From Mesaphorura yosii (lineage: Eukaryota; Arthropoda; Collembola; Poduromorpha; Tullbergiidae), in assembly GCA_009869945.1 (NCBI GenBank), contig WIXG01000302.1, positions 32,613-96,612 on the forward strand: a stretch of 64,000 nt of DNA, in the 5' to 3' direction. Positions 22,568-33,441 of this stretch are shown in pieces (positions within the stretch are counted from its first letter, which is position 1; every line of letters begins with the position of its first letter). The notes under the pieces were generated by a model. That model saw only the letters and a program-made list of their open reading frames with translations, searched no databases and was not told the origin of the DNA. The position numbers and the translations under genes were made by a program.

Positions 22568-23416
22568 TTAGCGCTTCAGGATTTTGTTCATATCTTTGCT
22601 CTGTTTCGTCATCTTGAAATCCGCGTCTTCCGCCTTGATTGTGATTCGCTCGATGAGGTTAGATTGAGTGTCCAGCTCAGTTCCTAAATCACGTCCGAGT
22701 CCCTTGAGTCGCCCGAGCACCGTGCTCATGTCCTCCAAATTCTTGTCCAGCATTTCATCGACGCTCCCGCTGGTTCTCATGTCCGCCGCAGCACTGGATC
22801 CATAACCGTAATCGGTGTCACGGTCTTTGTCACGATAAACAGCTGCCGTTGATTGTTGAGTATTGTGCAGGACTTGAGCTAGATCACTTTTAGATCGTGG
22901 CATTTCACTTTCCTTATCTGCGCTTTTAGTAGTTGATGCGGCTCCGGAGGTGGGCGGAACTTTGTTGTTAGCTCCACTGAAATAGTTTTTAAGACTCCCG
23001 AACACACTTTTGATGCTCTGAATGTGTTTTTCACTGATACGAAGCGACGCGTTGATGTCGTCCAACTTTTGTTCAGTGTTTTCAAGTTGTTCCCTTTGGC
23101 GACTTAATTCAACAGCAGTGGCACTGCCAACCTGTTCACTGTCATTCAGCAACTGAAGTGACCGTTGAGTTGATGCAAGTGTTCGAGTTTCGATATCACG
23201 CTTCTCTTGGAGCATCTTCTGTCGAAGTGCTTCCTGATCCGCGGTGTTGTAGGACGAACGACCAGAATACTTGAGGAATGTGGCGTCATCGATATCACCA
23301 TCGAACACCTAAGAACGATAAACAACGAATACAAGTTTGACAAATCTTGAATATCGTGTGGCTGTACAATTAATTAAGCTTACATTGTTGCGATAATTCG
23401 GAGGTTTTCGTTCCAT
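22568..23416 (-). CDS. SNAP29: SNAP29, Qbc-SNARE
   Basis: Two exons: 23416-23384, encoding only MERKPPNYRNN, and 23308-22568, giving 257 aa (usual length about 260). It contains a Qb-SNARE helix (RTLASTQRSLQLLNDSEQVG to SLRISEKHIQSIKSVFGSL) and a C-terminal Qc-SNARE helix (EMLDKNLEDMSTVLGRLKGL to KMTKQSKDMNKILKR). A flexible linker separates them. There is no Cys cluster for palmitoylation, as expected for SNAP29 rather than SNAP25. It acts in endosomal, autophagosomal and secretory membrane fusion with a Qa and an R-SNARE. The gene is convergent with the Cys-loop receptor and divergent from METTL4. A frameshifted paralogue lies on the other side of METTL4. Confidence 0.94.
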
Positions 23417-24005
23417 TATTGATTATACGTAGACTAGGGCCAAGATTTCAGTTTTTCGACGGGAGAAATTCAATTCGCAAATTAAAGCTGCTGTGATCCT
23501 ATGCTGTCTACCTGCAAAGAAGGAAATGACGTTCTACTTAATTCAATTACCACTGCGGTCTGCCTGCCAGAATCCGTATTATTCTATGCTTTCCATATGT
23601 AAATTAATGGGCTTACCTTCGCTTTATAATTTTTCTGTTTGACTTCACTTGGTTTGAGTTTAGTTGATTTTAGAATTTAATTCGACTACAAATGATGAAC
23701 TCGCAAATTTAGTGTATCTGTAATTGCTGTAAGTTCGCAGGTCGCTTTCTATTTCAATTACGTTAGTGAATGCGAAACTGCGAGATGAGTCAACCCACCC
23801 ACTTTTCTTATGTTCATGATTCTCGTATTCGCAAATCGCAACAGGTTCACAACACTATTCACAAGAACATCACACAAATTATATGAAACAGAATCAAGGA
23901 AAATGCCTTTTGAACATTTTGAACTCAAACCATAATGTTTTTGAAAGTTATCCAATCTTGGCAGCATTTCTCACAATTTCAATCAAGCTATAAAACTATT
24001 CATTG
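23417..24005. other. 5' intergenic region between SNAP29 and METTL4
   Basis: About 590 bp, AT-rich, with the two genes divergent, so both promoters should lie here. No canonical core-promoter motif was recognised. Confidence 0.4.
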
Positions 24006-25239
24006 ATGTCTATAGTTTACAGCAACGCCAACGGGTGGATAATTTCACACGAAGCCTACTTTGGCAAGGTTGCAGTGCGCGATCCAGATCCGTTAACCGC
24101 AAAGAGTGGAAGCCAAATTCCGACTGAACACTTCCAACTTAATCCGGCATTGTTTGATGTTTGGCTACCGTACAAGAGACGAAAGCACGCCATAATTAAG
24201 AACAACACTGAAGTCACTGACGAAGGGACCAAGCTCGAGGATAGTAAGAAAGACTGCGCCGAGATCCATGTCGTTCAATCGCTGAGCAAGCCACTCATCC
24301 AAGCAGCCAAGGCCAAAAGATTAGCTTTTGTCTCAAGCGGTGCTGATAAGGACAATGCAGCTGCACTGCAAATTGCGCAAGACTTCTATCAGCAAGTCGA
24401 GTCCAAGGAGGACAGCGAGACATGGACTGAATTCTATGGGGGAAACAATTTCGAGCACGGTGTCAAGACTGAATTGAATGGGCGTGTGTTCATCATTCCA
24501 GCACAGACCCGATTTCACTGCAGGAACATCGAATCCATCGAGAGACACTTGAAGGAACAGAAATTCGATGTGATTGTGATGGACCCGCCGTGGAGAAACA
24601 AGTACATCAGAAGGAGGAAGCGGAAACAAGCGGAGGCGGGATACCAAATGCTTGAGAATTGCAAAATCGAGGAGATTCCGGTCGCATCGTTAGGAAATGA
24701 CAATGCGCTTGTCGTAGTTTGGTGTACAAATTGCAAGGCTCATCAGAACCAAGTCATTCAGAATTTCTTTCCTAAATGGGGCGTGCAATTTGTGCATAAA
24801 TGGTATTGGCTCAAAGTGAGTTCAGACTTCTCTTAATCTTACAGTTTTAAACCTTTGATTACACTGTGCTTATTTAAAGGTAACTCAGAAAGGCGAACCG
24901 GTGACTGAATTTCACGACGCCGAGTCCACGTTGAAGCAGCCACTCGAAACAATCCTAATTGGACGCAAGTCACCCACCGGCATTATTGAGGTGGAAACGA
25001 TCCTTGAAGATGTTGAACTGATGCCGAAAGTTGTCGTGAGTGTCCCCAGCAGTCTGCATTCTCACAAGCCTCCTTTAGTCGAAGTTATCGAGTCCCATTT
25101 CGGAATCGACACTCGAGACCTGAATTGCTTGGAACTGTTCGCACGGAGTTTGCTCCCTGGTTGGACCAGTTACGGAAATCAAGTACTCAAATTGCAATCG
25201 ATGCAATTGTTTTCCCAAATTGAAGACATGAATAAATGA
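24006..25239 (+). CDS. METTL4: METTL4-type adenine N6-methyltransferase
   Basis: Two exons: 24006-24815 and 24880-25239, giving 389 aa. The MT-A70 fold is shown by the catalytic DPPW motif in FDVIVMDPPWRNKYI. Other matching segments are LVVVWCTNCKAH, VQFVHKWYWLKV and ETILIGRKS, then HKPPLVEVI and the C-terminal CLELFARSLLPGWTSYGNQV, all typical of METTL4 and MT-A70 enzymes. Members N6-methylate adenosine in RNA (for example m6Am in U2 snRNA) and have been proposed to act on DNA. The N-terminal domain (about 170 residues) is shorter than in human METTL4. The start used is the first ATG in frame; an upstream exon cannot be excluded. All catalytic motifs look intact. Confidence 0.93.
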
Positions 25240-25262
25240 TATCTGATATTTTATTATCGCCT

Positions 25263-25859
25263 TTATTTGTCCATGCTTTTGTCCTGGCGTTCTATTTCGA
25301 TGTTTGCGTGCTCCACTTTAACACGAAGCCGTTCAATAACTGGATCTTGGTGGTCCAGTTCATTTTTCATACCAAGAGCAAGTCCAAGAGCCGCATCAGC
25401 CCATCGTTTATGTCTGCCAAATTCTTGTGGATGTCGTCGAAAGTATCGCCGCCATTTTTCAAATCTGTTGCCTGAAGATGACTTCTCAGTTCTGGTGTAT
25501 TCTCTTTCGAGACTTCTGCTTCGTAGGCAGCGTGCAGTGACGGCGACGATTTCCTGCTGTCATGACGTGCCACATCGAAAATAGTTGATATAGCTCCACC
25601 CACGCTGTTGATGCTCTGAATGTGTCTCTTACTGACTTAAGTGAGGCGTTCATTTCATCCACTTTTCGCTCTGTGTCCGCAAGCGCCTCTCCTTGGCGAT
25701 GTAATTCGGTTGCAGTGGCAGTCCCAATTTGTTCACTCTTGTACAGGAGCCGAATCGACCTGTGCGTAGATTCAAGAGTCTCAACATCTATCTGACATGA
25801 CGCTCCCTTTCCTGCCGCTGTAGCAATTCCTCTCCGGATGGGACAGAGGGGTTCTGCAT
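25263..25859 (-). pseudogene. SNAP29 pseudogene with frameshifts
   Basis: Read on the minus strand from an ATG at 25859, similarity to SNAP29 runs almost to the end but moves between frames. The first piece is PSGEELLQRQERERHVR, followed by a stop. After a shift comes DVETLESTHRSIRLLYKSEQ and GTATATELHRQGEALADTER, then KVDEMNASLK. A second shift gives SKRHIQSINSVGGAISTIFD. Its C-terminal continuation contains DDIHKNLADINDGLMRLLDL. A third shift gives GMKNELDHQDPVIERLRVK and ends in RQDKSMDK before a TAA at 25265-25263. The parallel segments in the intact gene are STQRSLQLLNDSEQVGSATA, SEKHIQSIKSV and SNLIERITIKAEDADF. The exon for the extreme N-terminus is absent. It is a decayed duplicate unless the shifts are assembly errors. 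Confidence 0.82.
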
Positions 25860-26446
25860 GATTGTGTATTGCGTCAGGCCGAATAAATTACAGAAATAGA
25901 ACAATGACTAATTAATGACTGATCGGCTGCAAGAGTATTAGCAATTGCTTTTATCGTTGTAAACACTTTCTTGCATGAGCCCATGAGTCATATGAGCCAG
26001 AGGGAACCCATCAACGCACTATGAATAGGGCATGTCCTAATGTCATGCACCCGAGTTATTTCCACATCAAACGAATCAGTGAATCAGTTTCGGCTATCCA
26101 ATTCATACTTCCACATGCGTATTTCGCCAATATTCCAAAATGCCCTTAAAGCTTACTTGCTAAATGGCTATTCAAAAACATATCTTGAGTATGCGCTTCA
26201 TTCAAAGAAGTTTTTATGTAATTTGGTGTGATAAACGGCGAAATGCTTGAATTGTAAGTATGCATAATAAAACCGCACCATCGGATTACGTAAAACCCAC
26301 CGTCAATAATTTTACTGCCTGATTCATGGCCAAAGTAATCCTTTTCAATGGTATCGACATGGTTAAATGCTCCTGATAAACGCTCTACACGTTGTTAATG
26401 TACTGGAGAAATAATTACATGATAAATCAAGCCGTTTCTCAACGTT
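25860..26446. other. Intergenic, upstream of tRNA-Ile
   Basis: AT-rich spacer with no coding signal or repeat recognised. Confidence 0.4.
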
Positions 26447-26520
26447 GGCCCATTAGCTCAGTTGGTTAGAGCGTCGTGCTAATAACGCGAATGTCGCAGG
26501 TTCGACCCCTGCATGGGCCA
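26447..26520 (+). tRNA. tRNA-Ile (anticodon AAT)
   Basis: A full cloverleaf can be drawn. The acceptor stem is GGCCCAT paired with ATGGGCC, with discriminator A. The D arm contains AGCTCAGTTGGTTAGAGC, including A-box sequence. The anticodon stem is TCGTG paired with CGCGA around the loop CTAATAA (anticodon AAT). The T arm contains GGTTCGACCCC, the B box. There is no intron. A run of five T residues follows at 26525-26529 and can serve as the Pol III terminator. This is a nuclear-type tRNA that decodes AUU (and, as inosine, AUC and AUA). Confidence 0.97.
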
Positions 26521-26524
26521 TGAC

Positions 26525-26529
26525 TTTTT
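26525..26529 (+). terminator. Pol III T-run terminator of tRNA-Ile
   Basis: Five consecutive T residues a few bases after the tRNA 3' end, the usual Pol III stop signal. Confidence 0.75.
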
Positions 26530-27094
26530 GCACTTTTTAAATGCATCGTTTTTGCACAATTAGCCAGGCTAGCTGCAAATTAACTAATTGCAGCAGTTAT
26601 GACACAAATTGTGTGTTCAAAATCATGTTCGTAATGAGATGCAAACTGAACGGACTTGTTTAATGGAAATCACGGGGCAAAATGTGCGCTGAACTCATGC
26701 ACGCGTGTAATTAAAGCGATTTCAAGCCTATGCAAACTGCATGTTCCAGGTATGGACAGGTGATTAGCAACTATGGGAGGCTGGAAAATTAGCACGTCCG
26801 TACTCATGCTCAAGTAAGGAGCTATTTTTAATGTCGTTTCTAATTGTTCACTCTACAGTGAGGGTTTAGGTAGGTAATTATGCGTGCGCTCCAAGGTCGT
26901 CGACTGAAGTCATCATTTTGGAGGACGGGAATTAATGTTAATGGCTGTTCTAAGAAGGTGAAGTCGAATGCGAAGAGCAAAGTGCCTGTGCAGCTTGACG
27001 GACTTCAACCCGAACACCCATTTCATTCTCGCACCTCAGAAAGTGAAGTTCGGTAACCAAAACTGCACTGACTTGACTGCCTTGCTGCCCAAAA
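26530..27094. promoter_or_regulatory. 5' flank of glutamine synthetase
   Basis: About 560 bp without coding signal between the tRNA and the glutamine synthetase ATG. It presumably contains that gene's promoter and 5' UTR. No specific element was identified. Confidence 0.35.
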
Positions 27095-28345
27095 ATGTCG
27101 AGCATCATTGGACAATCGCTGCTGACTAACAAGCCGGTCTTCGATCGTTACTTGCGTATTCCGCTCGACGAGCAAATTACACAAGCGACCTACGTTTGGA
27201 TTGATGGCACTGGCGAGACGCTGCGCTCCAAAACGAAGTCGGTGCACGGGCTCGTGAAAAACGTGAATGAGTTGCCGGAATGGAACTACGACGGGAGTTC
27301 GACGGGGCAGGCTGACGGAACCAACTCGGACGTTTACTTGAAACCGGTGGCCATGTACAAAGACCCTTTCCTGCTCGGAAATCACAAGCTGGTGCTCTGC
27401 GAAACGTTCAAGCACAACATGCAGCCGACGGAGACAAACTACCGCAAGTCGTGCCTGGAGGTCATGAAGAAGGCTGCAGATTTTGTGCCTTGGTTTGGAA
27501 TTGAGCAGGAATACACGTTACTGGACATGGACCACCGACCATTCGGATGGCCCAAAAATGGGTTTCCGGGACCGCAAGGCCCGTACTATTGTGGTGTGGG
27601 TGCAGATAAAGTGTACGGGCGAGACATAGTCGAGTCGCACTACCGTGCGTGCTTGTATTCTGGCATTGAGATTTCGGGAACAAACGCCGAAGTGATGCCC
27701 GCTCAGTGGGAGTTCCAGGTCGGGCCCTGTGAGGGTATTCAAATGGGAGACGAGCTCTGGATGGCTCGCTACTTGATGCATCGAGTAGCTGAGGATTTCG
27801 GTGCTGTCGTGACTCTGGACCCGAAACCAATTCCTGGGGACTGGAACGGCGCTGGCTGCCACACAAACTTCTCCACCGACGCTATGCGCAGTCCAGGAGG
27901 CATAAAGTACATTGAGGAGGCAATCGAGAAATTTGCAAAGGTGCACGACAAGCACATCAGGGTCTACGATCCGACTGGCGGAGTGGACAACTCGAGAAGG
28001 TTGACTGGGCAGCATGAGACAGCACACATCAGCAGTAAGGCTATTTTACTTTGTGGTCATGATGTCATGATTCTTGATTACCGCTGTCATGATGCTCTAC
28101 TTTGCTTCTAGAATTTACTGCTGGAATTGCAAGCCGTGGTGCGTCAATTCGGATTCCGAGAGCATGTGCCCAAGATGGCTTCGGGTACCTGGAAGATCGA
28201 AGGTAAAACAGCCTGAGAATGTTTAGCCTTCCTCATCTTTTGTCAACCTCGGGTTTCTCTTTGGTTTTACAGACCAGCGTCCAACTGCGACCCGTACCGG
28301 GTAACTGAGATTATCGTCCGCACAGTGTGCCTGAATGAAGTTTGA
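27095..28345 (+). CDS. GS: Glutamine synthetase (GSII type)
   Basis: Three exons: 27095-28034, 28112-28202 and 28273-28345, giving 367 aa, close to animal enzymes (about 370). The beta-grasp signature [14 protein letters not shown], the catalytic-domain segments [25 protein letters not shown] and [11 protein letters not shown], and [13 protein letters not shown] are all present. So are the C-terminal [13 protein letters not shown] and [15 protein letters not shown]. It makes glutamine from glutamate, ammonia and ATP. The family forms decamers in the cytosol or, in some animals, mitochondria. The sequence starts with [20 protein letters not shown], with no clear mitochondrial presequence. AATAAA occurs near 28430. 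All active-site motifs look intact. Confidence 0.97.
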
Positions 28346-28795
28346 ACGATCCAGGCCCGGGTGGAACCAGGTCATGGGTCTTTATGGAGCTGAACTTAAC
28401 ACGATTAGAATTTCTTTGGCCAGTGACTGTAATAAAAGCAAAACGACTCACAATTTAGCTCTTCAGAAGCACAATAAAAGCAGAAGACAAAGAGATTGCC
28501 ACGTCCTGATTTGTTACTGATTGATCTGACCGTCCCAGCTTCTCAGTGATGCTAGCCATGGAATGACTGCAGTCGCTTGCTCCTCTTCATGCGACAGAGA
28601 CCGTACACAGCCTCGACGTACGATTTTATCGATTTTCAGCCAAGAAAGCCCACGTACTCCACACGCTTCATCTCAGCTGATAAAAAAATGACTGTTCACT
28701 CATGCACTTTTTCCGATGCGCAATAGTTTACTTTCTGCGTCAGCGTCACTTTACACATTAGTTTACACCAGTGTCAACTCCCATTGACAATCAGA
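28346..28795. other. Intergenic between glutamine synthetase and arrestin-domain gene
   Basis: About 450 bp containing the GS 3' UTR (AATAAA near 28430 and near 28470) and the 5' flank of the next same-strand gene. Confidence 0.4.
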
Positions 28796-30230
28796 ATGTC
28801 TGTTCACCTGAAAATAGTGCTGGACAAACCCGGTCACACGTATTACACAGGCGAAACTGTGTCTGGTGCTGTGCACATAATTAACGAAAGTGCAGCCGAG
28901 CTGAAACTGCTGCATGGTAAGTTGATGATATTTTGAAAATGGTAACTTCAACCTGACGAATCCGTAACTATCCGTTATTCAGGTCTGTATGTCGTATTCT
29001 TTGGGGGCGCCATGACAGACCTGAAAGGTGCCCGAATTCGTAACGGTGTCCGCGTTGTTTCCAATCCCGGCCTTCTCCACCAGTCTAGGAACAAGTTTGC
29101 TGACCACCAAATGAGAGGAAAAGAATTCTACCTGAATCGGAAAGTGCACTTGACTGCCACTGCTGGAGTAGCACGGCCTGATGGAAGGACCATACTACCA
29201 GGCGATAATGCCTTTCCCTTCCAACTTGGACTGCCCCTGAATCTGATATCCAGCTTCCGTGGTGCACATGGGATCGTGGAGTACGACATTTCGACGTCAA
29301 TTCGACTGCTGACTGGGTCACTAACCAAAATGCACTCTGCAAAACGTGAGTTTAAAGTGATTGCCGCCGCTGTGATCTATCCATCCGCCTGGGAAGCCGA
29401 AACAGTTGACTTCCATAAACAGTTAAGTCAGTGGCGGTGCCTAAACGTTAGTGTAACTTGTCCGGTCCGTGCGTCCTTACCCGGTGAGTGTTTACACGCA
29501 AACGTGCGCGTAAACAGCATCACTGGCCACATTGTCCGCAAGATTTGGGTTGAATTTGTGCAAGAAATCACGTATAAGTGTCCAATCGGTTCATTCACCG
29601 ATTGCCACGTGCTAACCAACGCTGCATCGAATGATTGGGATGAAGTCGTGTCCGCGCCGCTGTCTGTCCGTCTTCCAAGCACCCTGCCACCTTCCACGAT
29701 CACCGACTGTGACATCGGAGCGCTCATCAGCATCAGTTATTTCCTGTCTGTTAAACTAAAGGTCGATTCTCAGCTTGAGCTGGTGAAAGTCGGTAAAATC
29801 CAGATTACAGTGGGAACGATCAGAGATCGGGGCTTTGAGAATCGTCGTCAAAGCCAGAGCCACGCTGCCGATGAATTCAGATTGGAGCAAGAGTCCAATG
29901 CCAACGTGTACCACCACCAAAGACGCCACTCGGAAACGGAGTTACCTGAAGCACCACCGTATGCCTTAATATATCATCGTACGGATCGCCGTGTCGAAGG
30001 GGAAGAGAATGAGAACTTGGATGAATTTCGAGATTGTGAATCACGTAAGCAAGCTTCTTTCAAATTCTTGTCAATTCGAACTCCGTTTCATATTTCGGAC
30101 ACGAATAATTAAATCATAAAGGACATAGATCGCTCTGTCGTGTACAGACTTTATATTTTGGTATTGCTTTGCAGCTCCGCCGACGTACGCCGAAGCACTG
30201 CAAATGGAACTGGAGTTGGGGGCAGGCTGA
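28796..30230 (+). CDS. Arrestin domain-containing protein (alpha-arrestin)
   Basis: Three exons: 28796-28916, 28983-30044 and 30175-30230, giving 412 aa. The arrestin N-domain starts MSVHLKIVLDKPGHTYYTGE with the typical G-x-V-x-G strand. It continues with FPFQLGLPLNLISSFRGAHG and IVEYDISTSI. The C-domain includes LNVSVTCPVRASLPGECLHA and ISISYFLSVKLKV. The acidic tail ends with PPPTYAEAL, a PPxY motif that in this family recruits NEDD4-type ubiquitin ligases. An APPYAL segment sits about 75 residues upstream. Alpha-arrestins act as adaptors for ubiquitination and trafficking of membrane proteins. The exact ARRDC orthologue cannot be decided by eye; the length fits ARRDC2/3/4-type proteins. 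Confidence 0.92.
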
Positions 30231-30273
30231 GACGGGTACGACCAGGCACCTCTAGTCTCAAACTCACTTAACT

Positions 30274-30763
30274 CTCAATAACCGTGTACCGTCTTTTCCC
30301 CGAACCCCCTTTGCCGGAATGTATTTACCAGAATTTTTTCCCCAGAAAATACCCTTTGCCATAATGTCCCTTTACCATAATTCTTGAATTAGGTGCAAAT
30401 ATACAAGTACACATAACATTTACACTCAAATGAGCCTCAAATTACAGACGTCGGTCCTCTCAAATTTGCACTCGGCATATGTCCGATACAAGTGCAGAGG
30501 TACAAAAAATTAACTAGTAATGGATAACTGCTTGCACAGTCAAAATAATTAATGTTGGTATTTTGCTCTTAAATGTTAAGCATTACTAACTCATTATAAG
30601 CATCTAATTTTTTATAACGTTCTTTGACTTGCAAATCAATAAAGTGAATGCCAATCAGTTTTGGCAAATGAACAGTATGGCATCCGGTCATTCTGAGAAA
30701 AAATTCTAGTAAAACGCATTCAGGGAAAGGGTTTTCGGGGAAAAGACGTAAGACCTCAATAAC
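30274..30763. mobile_element. Non-autonomous DNA transposon (MITE) with long imperfect TIRs and 9-bp TSD
   Basis: The 9-mer CTCAATAAC occurs at 30274-30282 and again at 30755-30763. Between them, 30283-30754 (about 470 bp) has imperfect inverted termini. The left end contains CGTCTTTTCCCCGAA followed by CCCTTTGCCGGAATG, TTTACCAGAATTTTTTC and CAGAA. The reverse complement of the right end reads CGTCTTTTCCCCGAA, then CCCTTTCCCTGAATG, TTTACTAGAATTTTTTC and CAGAA. Similarity extends for about 80-100 bp. The interior is AT-rich and has no coding capacity. A 9-bp duplication with long TIRs fits Mutator-like or Merlin-type elements. Confidence 0.75.
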
Positions 30764-31908
30764 AACCCAGAAATTAAGAACGACAAATAAAATCACACAG
30801 AACTAAAGATGAAAAAGAACATTTATATTAAAAATGTGCGTAGAATTTTATTCAAACCATGCATAAAATGAATAAAATGGAATCGTGAATTGAAATCAAA
30901 CTAAAAACTAACGTATGAACTACGGAACGTAAATAATATCATACGTAATTGTAAAATGATAACTATTCACAGGATTTGTAAGCGTTTTTTACATGCTGTT
31001 CGTGACACAGCATCAGCATCCGAGTTAAATGCAGGAGTAAAACTGTACATTAATAAACTAAACTAAGAACGAATGACACAGCATATTAAACATGAATACG
31101 AGCTGGTTTAAGGAAACATGGAATCAGTCTAAACGGTTTTCACTCGAAATGCAAAATGAACATTAAAATGAACAACAAAATGCAGGAGACTTCTAAGCAA
31201 AGAATTCTTGAGTTTGGCTTAACTTAATTTGTGGCTATTTCAATTATTTATGATTACGATTACGGCTGTGGCAGTTTCTGTTTCTGTTTCATTTCAGTAC
31301 TTGTGGAATACAAAAACCCGTTTTAAATGTTGCGGCTGTGAACAAGAGTAAATTGATTTGACAAGACCAGTTGCCAATAAATGCATAAAATTACTAATTA
31401 CCTTCTGACTGGCTGGAATTTGTAAGCTGTGCGACTGCGACTAATATGACGGCTTAAATTGGAAGTAAATTCACGCATAACGTGCAAGGTGCAATTAAAT
31501 TAGTCTACGAAGTGGGCCCGCCAAGACGGGGACTAGACTCTGGAAATTCTGGTAATAATTTACGTATTCGCGGTTCTTAAAATCAAAACGTGCGATTAAA
31601 ATTGGTTCGGATTCCGGATTCCGGAATACGATTCGATTCGACTACTCTAATCCTACGAGTATCTTTGTTCGTAGTGTTAATTAGTGAACATGTGAACATG
31701 ATATGGACATGAATGAGGTAGATCCTTGATTTCCAAGCGTGACATGTTTCGGTACAATTCAGTCTGTCGGTGCTAAGGCCTAAATATTGTCGTTGTCGGT
31801 ATGTCATTGCCAAAAATCGTTAATGGTCAGCGGGCTTACGGCTAGCGTACTCATTAACCTCTTAAAAAGTAAACACTAATTAGGCACGGCACGGCGCGAT
31901 TGCAGACG
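30764..31908. other. Intergenic, AT-rich, no gene recognised
   Basis: About 1.1 kb of AT-rich sequence between the transposon and the 3' end of CDK4/6. No coding signal seen. Confidence 0.45.
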
Positions 31909-33441
31909 CTACACAGGAGACAGAATTTCTGTCTCGGAAGCGCTGAGGTCCATCGCCATGCTTGTGTCCAGACCCAGACTCAAGCTGGTGTCTGTACTCA
32001 CGCTAGGGTCAGTGCTTGAGCTCATCTCCATGCTCGTGCTCGCGCTGGTGTCCGACTCTGAGGAGGCCGACACAGACTCAACGATTGTGGTCACGAGACC
32101 TTCGACCTGCTCTTGCGTTTCTGGGCTCGGGGTCGGAGTCTCCGGCACTTCGCCAAGTCTCACATGCCCAACGAGCAAATCCCTCCCGCGTAGTCCACGA
32201 AAATATTCGTGATTTAAAGCTTGCTGAGCTGTGAGTCGCTTACTCGGGTTGAATACTAGTAGCTTTTTTAATAAGTCATACGCTAGAGGACAAATACCAG
32301 GCACAAGTGTAAGTAATTCTCGCCCAGGTCGCGGCTTGAACGTGTCGAGCATCAACTTGAACTCCGCACTCCAATCCGCCTCGAGACCAATCGTGCCAAC
32401 AAAGTCGATGATCTTCTCGAGCTGGTCAAGCTCTGACTGACCAGGAAAGAGCGGGTGCCCGCGACGGTAAAGCTCTGCCATTATGCAACCGACCGACCAG
32501 AGGTCGACGGGAGTTCCGTAGGACCCGCACAACAAAAGTTCTGGAGCACGATACCACAGAGTGACAACCTACAAAAAAGTGATGGTCGGCCACCCATTAG
32601 CATTTTTTCTGCGCATTTCGCAAATGCGAGGCCTTAAAACTGCACTTACCACGGACGTCAGTTTCGTGGAAAAGTCGTAGATTCTGGCCAGTCCAAAATC
32701 TGCTAGTTTCACTCGCCCGTTTCTTGAAATTAGTAGATTTTGTGGTTTCAGGTCACGATGCACAATGCGCTGGCCGTGGAGGAAATCCACACCGTTTAGA
32801 ACTTGAAAAGTAATGTCCTAAACGAAGTAGCATAACATCGGTTTTAATGCAAGCACAACGTTCCGATGTTCCGACGGAATGTGAACTATAATTGTGAAAC
32901 TCACCTTAATTTTGCCCGGTGTCAGCTCACCCGCTTCTTTACACACTTGAACATATTTTCCCAAGTCACAGTCGACGTACTCGAATACTAAAAATAATAC
33001 TAAACTGTCGCTCAGGACACTCCGAGGTCCATGCACAATGTCCAGGAACTGCACAATGTTCGGATGGTGGAATTTGTCAAGCTGGCGAGCAATTGCGATT
33101 TCGCGAAGAATTGACACAGGTACTCCGTCCTCATTTAGTGGAATCCGCACTTTCTTCAGAGCCACGAAGGATTCTGGATGTGTGAGGTCGCGCGCTTTGT
33201 AAACTGTTCCGTACGCTCCTGCAGACAAATTCGAAATCAAATTCAAATCAAATTCAGAGATCAAATCGTTACCGTTTCCGATGACCATTTCTTCCTGATA
33301 ATTCTGCGACTTGCCCCGACTTTGCGCTTTGTAATGCGTTGGCTGCTGTTCAATTTGTGATTTTGGCAACAAATCATACATGAGAAGATCATCAGGACTG
33401 AAGTCAGTTTGCATATTTAGCCGCATCGGACACAGAATCAT
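31909..33441 (-). CDS. CDK4/6: Cyclin-dependent kinase 4/6
   Basis: Three exons: 33441-32905, 32650-32817 (read downwards) and 32568-31909, giving 454 aa. The kinase domain contains ALKKVRIP (ATP-binding Lys), the cyclin-binding helix [15 protein letters not shown] (PSTAIRE position), [35 protein letters not shown] and [18 protein letters not shown]. The [13 protein letters not shown] and [16 protein letters not shown] segments place it with CDK4/6 rather than other CDKs. It phosphorylates Rb family proteins with D-type cyclins at G1/S. The glycine-rich loop reads [13 protein letters not shown], with Ser in place of its first Gly. The N-terminus is about 65 residues longer than usual. The C-terminus adds about 110 residues, mostly a Ser/Thr/Asp/Glu-rich tail. 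An in-frame stop lies upstream of the chosen ATG. Confidence 0.92.

Noticed and set aside
27518-28027. Long minus-strand frames over glutamine synthetase
   Set aside because: Antisense shadows of a strongly conserved coding exon.
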